Part shown: positions 19,801 through 22,777 of the stretch, one piece after another | Numbering within the stretch: the first letter of the stretch is position 1 | How the letters are laid out: each line of letters begins with the position of its first letter | Source of the DNA: an uncultured Prevotella sp. | GTDB lineage: Bacteria > Bacteroidota > Bacteroidia > Bacteroidales > Bacteroidaceae | NCBI GenBank assembly: GCA_905372445.1 | Contig: CAJPPF010000018.1 | Span: 1 to 22,777 of the forward strand | DNA length: 22,777 nucleotides | Direction: 5' to 3' | Program-made: the position numbers and the translations under genes | The notes under the pieces: model-generated | The model's input: the letters and a program-made list of their open reading frames with translations, nothing else | Databases searched by the model: none | What the model was told of the DNA's origin: nothing

Positions 19801-22652
19801 AGCAGTCGCCGCAGTTCAAGGAGCGGCTTGTGACGATGTATAACCGCAAGTTCAACTGTTTCGTGCGCCCGCGCTACGACGGCTCCCATCAGACCTTTCC
19901 CGACCTCAACCTGAAAGGGCTGGCAAGCCGGGGTATCAAGAGCGTCTATCCCTCACAGATGGATTGCGTCTGGATGTTGAAACAGAACGGCGGCGGAATT
20001 TGCGACCACGAGGTGGGAACCGGTAAGACGCTGATAATGTGCATCGCCGCGCATGAGATGAAGCGTCTGAATTTGGCACACAAGCCGATGATTATCGGGC
20101 TGAAAGCCAACGTTGCGGAGATTGCAGCCACCTATCAGGCGGCATATCCCAACGCACGTATTCTGTACGCTTCGGAGAAGGACTTTTCGACCGCCAACCG
20201 TGTGCGCTTCTTCAATAATATAAAGAACAACGACTACGATTGCGTCATCATGTCGCACGACCAGTTCGGCAAGATACCGCAGTCGCCGGAATTGCAGCAG
20301 CGCATCCTGCAAGCAGAGCTTGACACGGTGGAGGAAAACCTCGAAGTGCTACGGCAGCAGGGAAAGAACGTGTCGCGGGCGATGCTGAAAGGATTGGAGA
20401 AGCGCAAGCACAACCTTGAAGCGAAGCTGGAGAAGGTGGAACACGCCATAAAGTCACGCACGGACGACGTGGTGGATTTCAAGCAGATGGGCATCGACCA
20501 CATCTTCATAGATGAGAGCCACCAGTTCAAGAATCTGACTTTCAACACGCGCCACGACCGTGTGGCGGGATTGGGAAACAGCGAGGGAAGCCAGAAGGCA
20601 CTTAACATGCTCTTTGCCATACGCACCATACAGGAGCGCACAGGAAAAGACTTGGGTGCGACCTTCCTCTCCGGCACGACTATCAGCAACTCACTGACTG
20701 AATTGTACCTGCTGTTCAAGTACCTGCGCCCGAAGGAGCTGGAACGGCAGGACATAAGGTGTTTCGACGCTTGGGCGGCGATATTTGCCAAGAAGACGAC
20801 GGATTTTGAATTTAACGTGACGAACAATGTGGTCCAGAAGGAGCGTTTCCGCTACTTCATCAAAGTGCCGGAGCTTGCCGCCTTCTATAATGAAATCACG
20901 GACTACCGCACGGCGGAGGATGTGGGCGTTGACCGTCCTGCCAAGAACGAGATACTGCACCATATACCGCCCACGCCGGAACAGGAGGACTTCATACAGA
21001 AACTGATGCAGTTCGCCAAGACGGGCGATGCCACCTTGTTGGGCAGGCTGCCGCTTTCGGAAACGGAAGAAAAGGCGAAGATGCTCATCGCCACGGACTA
21101 TGCCCGGAAAATGGCACTCGACATGCGCATGATAGACCCGAATTACGAAGATCATCCCGACAACAAAGCGAGTCACTGTGCCAAGATGATCGCGGAGTAT
21201 TATCAAAAATACGACGCCCAGAAAGGCACGCAGTTCGTTTTCTCTGATTTGGGGACATACCAGCCGGGCGACGGGTGGAACGTCTATTCGGAAATCAAGC
21301 GCAAACTGACGGAGGACTACGGTATACCGCCAAGCGAGGTGCGCTTCATTCAGGAGTGCAAGACCGACAAGGCGCGGAAGGCGGTGATAGACGCCATGAA
21401 CGCCGGGACGGTGCGTGTGCTGTTCGGCTCTACCTCTATGCTCGGAACGGGTGTGAACGCCCAGAAACGGTGTGTGGCTATCCATCATCTCGATACGCCG
21501 TGGCGACCGTCCGACTTGCAACAGCGTGACGGACGCGGAGTTAGGGCAGGTAATGAGATTGCCAAACATTTCGCCGGGAACAACGTGGATGTAATCATCT
21601 ACGCGGTGGAGAAGTCACTGGACAGCTACAAGTTCAACCTCCTGCACTGCAAGCAGACTTTCATAAGCCAGCTCAAAAGCGGTGCGATGGGTGCGCGTAC
21701 CATCGACGAGGGGGCAATGGACGAAAAATCGGGCATGAATTTCTCGGAATACATGGCGTTGCTCTCCGGCAATACCGACCTGTTGGACAAGGCGAAACTG
21801 GAAAAGCGGATCGCATCGCTCGAAGGGGAACGCAAGTCGTTCAACAAGGGCAAGCGTGATTCGGAGTTCAAGCTGGAGTCAAAGACCGGCGAGTTGCGCA
21901 ACAACACGGCTTTCATAGATGCCATGACGGAGGACTGGAACCGCTTCCTGTCGGTGGTGCAGACCGACAAGGAGGGCAACCGCCTTAATATAATAAAGGT
22001 GGACGGAGTGGATTCCGCCGATGAGAAGGTCATCGGAAAGCGTTTGCAGGAGATAGCCAAGAATGCCACGACCGGAGGGTTGTACACGCAGGTCGGTGAA
22101 CTTTACGGTTTTCCGATAAAGGTGGTGAGCGAAAGGATACTCAAAGAGGGATTGGAGTTCACCGACAACCGCTTCGTGGTCGAGGGGAACTACAAGTACA
22201 CCTACAACAACGGGCATCTGGCGATGGCTGACCCGTTGGCCGCCGCCCGCAACTTCCTCAACGCGATGGAGAGGATACCCTCCATCATCGACCAGTACAA
22301 GGCGAAGAACGAGGTGCTGGAGATGGAGATACCGCAGTTACAGGAGATAGCGGGTAAGGTGTGGAAGAAGGAGGACGAGCTGAAGCAGTTGAAGTCCGAA
22401 CTTGCCGCCCTTGACCGAAAAATTCAGCTGGAGCTTGCGCCACCCACGCCCGAAGTCGCAGAAAAGGAGAATGAAGGGCAACAGCTCAAGCCGGAAGCGG
22501 AAGATGTGAGGAACAGGCAGGCGCAATATCCCGAAAATGCACCGCCGCAGATACGCAGTCCGGCGGATAGTATCGTTGCCAACCATGTCATAATCGGGCG
22601 TCCGGGACTGTATGCCAAGGAGGAAACCCGGTCCAAAGGATTGAAAATATAA
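16836..22652 (+). CDS. Giant N6-adenine methylase / SNF2-type helicase fusion
   Basis: The gene encodes a 1938-residue cytoplasmic protein of the ICE- and phage-borne methylase-helicase class (related in layout to phage P1 DarB). An N-terminal methyltransferase has motif I EPSAGVGVF (from Glu131) and motif IV SNIPFG (195-200), where the usual NPPF is NIPF. A Pro/Lys/Glu-rich linker spans about residues 395-620. A middle region of unknown fold follows. Then comes an SF2 helicase: Walker A GTGKT (1061-1065), DESH box (1226-1229), FLSGTTISN motif III, and motifs V/VI FGSTSMLGTGVN and QQRDGRGVRAG (Gln1563, Arg1567). A C-terminal coiled-coil region ends in an acidic tail. It overlaps DUF1896 by 11 bases. 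It probably protects or remodels incoming ICE DNA against restriction, a role inferred from DarB-like relatives. It is complete in the window. Confidence 0.88.
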   Translation: MAFNRKQKLRDNIEAIRTAFILDRENRTATTEERAILQRYCGFGGLKCILNPAKELTDAVRWAKSDLELFAPTVELHRLIRENSKDETEYKRFVDSLKASVLTAFYTPKEITDTIADVLADYSVRPARMLEPSAGVGVFVDSMLRHSPNADVMAFEKDLLTGTILRHLYPDQKMRTCGFEKIERPFNNYFDLAVSNIPFGDIAVFDAEFQRSDSFGRRSAQKTIHNYFFLKGLDAVRDGGIVAFITSQGVLNSTKTSVRNELFSQANLVSAIRLPNNLFTDNAGTEVGSDLIVLQKNLSKKEMSQDERLMTVIQTDTKTALTDNAYFIHHPERIVHTMAKLDTDPYGKPAMVYLHEGKAAGIAGDLRRMLDEDFHYRLAMRLYSGSIRQAGTEEKVAVQNKVERPAIKLETVSSAQTVETPTEKPQPADEKPEIEPRPQYSAGVQLTLLDLWGMTEEVSQPKTSKKKKTVKKAVTAKSTPPKPKVTVTPTAPTAKPAMENKEVKAENTAKPADPDDIYATLDWDTNPPINGFYEMMMGLTPERRKELRELARQHNEKQVAEKTEVKAVPETSREQPRQEETQPEAVAAPAVTDTPSEAVGTFLFPDIEAEKPKEEVVDLSPRAYHRTPEMHLREGSLVADRGRHNIGYLKDITPYGATFQPLDLKGYQKEKALLYVSLRDAYERLYRYESLRREANVPWREHLNTCYDEFVMRYGNLNAKQNVKLVMMDAGGRDILSLERMENGKFVKADIFEHPVSFAVESHANVGSPEEALSASLNKYGTVNLDYMREITDSTAEDLLTALQGRIYYNPLVTGYEIKDRFIAGNVIEKAERIEAWMGDNPENERMPEVKQALEALKDAEPQRIAFEDLDFNFGERWIPTGVYAAYMSRLFDTEVKIAYSASMDEFSVVCGYRTMKITDEFLVKGYYRNYDGMHLLKHALHNTCPDMMKSIGKDEHGNDIKMRDSEGIQLANAKIDEIRNGFSEWLEEQSPQFKERLVTMYNRKFNCFVRPRYDGSHQTFPDLNLKGLASRGIKSVYPSQMDCVWMLKQNGGGICDHEVGTGKTLIMCIAAHEMKRLNLAHKPMIIGLKANVAEIAATYQAAYPNARILYASEKDFSTANRVRFFNNIKNNDYDCVIMSHDQFGKIPQSPELQQRILQAELDTVEENLEVLRQQGKNVSRAMLKGLEKRKHNLEAKLEKVEHAIKSRTDDVVDFKQMGIDHIFIDESHQFKNLTFNTRHDRVAGLGNSEGSQKALNMLFAIRTIQERTGKDLGATFLSGTTISNSLTELYLLFKYLRPKELERQDIRCFDAWAAIFAKKTTDFEFNVTNNVVQKERFRYFIKVPELAAFYNEITDYRTAEDVGVDRPAKNEILHHIPPTPEQEDFIQKLMQFAKTGDATLLGRLPLSETEEKAKMLIATDYARKMALDMRMIDPNYEDHPDNKASHCAKMIAEYYQKYDAQKGTQFVFSDLGTYQPGDGWNVYSEIKRKLTEDYGIPPSEVRFIQECKTDKARKAVIDAMNAGTVRVLFGSTSMLGTGVNAQKRCVAIHHLDTPWRPSDLQQRDGRGVRAGNEIAKHFAGNNVDVIIYAVEKSLDSYKFNLLHCKQTFISQLKSGAMGARTIDEGAMDEKSGMNFSEYMALLSGNTDLLDKAKLEKRIASLEGERKSFNKGKRDSEFKLESKTGELRNNTAFIDAMTEDWNRFLSVVQTDKEGNRLNIIKVDGVDSADEKVIGKRLQEIAKNATTGGLYTQVGELYGFPIKVVSERILKEGLEFTDNRFVVEGNYKYTYNNGHLAMADPLAAARNFLNAMERIPSIIDQYKAKNEVLEMEIPQLQEIAGKVWKKEDELKQLKSELAALDRKIQLELAPPTPEVAEKENEGQQLKPEAEDVRNRQAQYPENAPPQIRSPADSIVANHVIIGRPGLYAKEETRSKGLKI

Positions 22653-22677
22653 CCTAAGGAATTTTATCTGAAGTATT

Positions 22678-22777
22678 AATAAGGGCTATCCCAAAAGGTC
22701 TAAAAGTAAATTTTATCCTTTCTGCAAGTATCTATAGGATGGCAACTGCATTTTTTTCTTTTTGGGCAGCCCTTATT
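22678..22777. repeat. Inverted-repeat element of about 100 bp (MITE or IS remnant candidate)
   Basis: The left end AATAAGGGCTATCCCAAAA (22678-22696) mirrors the right end, whose reverse complement reads AATAAGGGCTGCCCAAAAA, with only a small internal difference. The inside is AT-rich and has no ORF. GGGCT-T/G-CCCAAAA-like termini are common in Bacteroides insertion sequences, so this looks like a non-autonomous miniature element. A long-armed transcription terminator after the methylase-helicase gene is the alternative. The window stops exactly at the right arm, so a target duplication cannot be checked. Confidence 0.5.

Larger units (their letters stand above)
8916..22777 (+). mobile_element. 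CTnDOT-family integrative conjugative element, left end (continues past window)
   Basis: The element begins at the attL junction and runs to the window edge. Base composition shifts upward in GC from about 9000 onward. Its gene order (integrase, HTH genes, xis2c-like, xis2d-like, orf3-like, topoisomerase III Exc, RteR-like RNA, DUF1896, large methylase-helicase) is that of Bacteroides CTnDOT/CTn341-type conjugative transposons. The mob and tra genes and the right attachment site are not in the window. No antibiotic-resistance gene is seen in this part. Confidence 0.9.

Overview
The window comes from a Bacteroidales bacterium (Bacteroides, Prevotella or a relative). Three things point there: promoters of the Bacteroidetes type (TTTG, about 20 bases, TAnnTTTG), a 47-bp type II-C CRISPR repeat typical of the group, and an integrase and excision operon of the CTnDOT conjugative-transposon family. 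The left 8.9 kb is AT-rich resident DNA devoted to defence. The right 13.9 kb is visibly more GC-rich and is the left end of an integrative conjugative element (ICE).

Defence part (1-8915). A 5'-truncated AAA15-type ATPase gene and an RloB gene form an AbiL-like two-gene operon. Next comes a divergent intergenic region that fires a tracrRNA leftward and cas9 rightward. cas9, cas1 and cas2 follow as a tight operon with no csn2 or cas4 (type II-C), then a hairpin terminator, then a CRISPR array of 16 intact 47-bp repeats and 16 spacers of 29-30 nt. Pairing with the tracrRNA anti-repeat shows that crRNAs are read on the minus strand. In that orientation every repeat carries a near-consensus Bacteroidetes promoter, so each spacer can be transcribed from its own repeat.

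ICE part (8916-22777). The seventeenth repeat is broken after 10 bp. What follows is a 5-bp coupling sequence and then GTAACTTTGC (minus strand), which fits the GTANNTTTGC core used by the CTnDOT integrase. Every intact repeat holds GTATCTTTGC at the same position. The ICE has therefore inserted inside a CRISPR repeat, and it has kept the -7 promoter element there. Reading rightward, the ICE carries intDOT-like integrase, a RhuM-like HTH gene, two leftward HTH genes, the excision operon (xis2c-like, xis2d-like, orf3-like, exc/topoisomerase III), an RteR-like small RNA with its own promoter and terminator, a DUF1896 gene, and a 1938-residue methylase-helicase. The window ends in a roughly 100-bp inverted-repeat element. 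The tetQ-rteA-rteB-rteC block of CTnDOT is not between int and the excision genes. The mob/tra genes and the far attachment site, where the rest of the CRISPR array should be, lie outside the window.

The point of greatest interest is this junction: an ICE using CRISPR repeats as its integration target, at a motif that is at once the integrase core site and the repeat-borne promoter.
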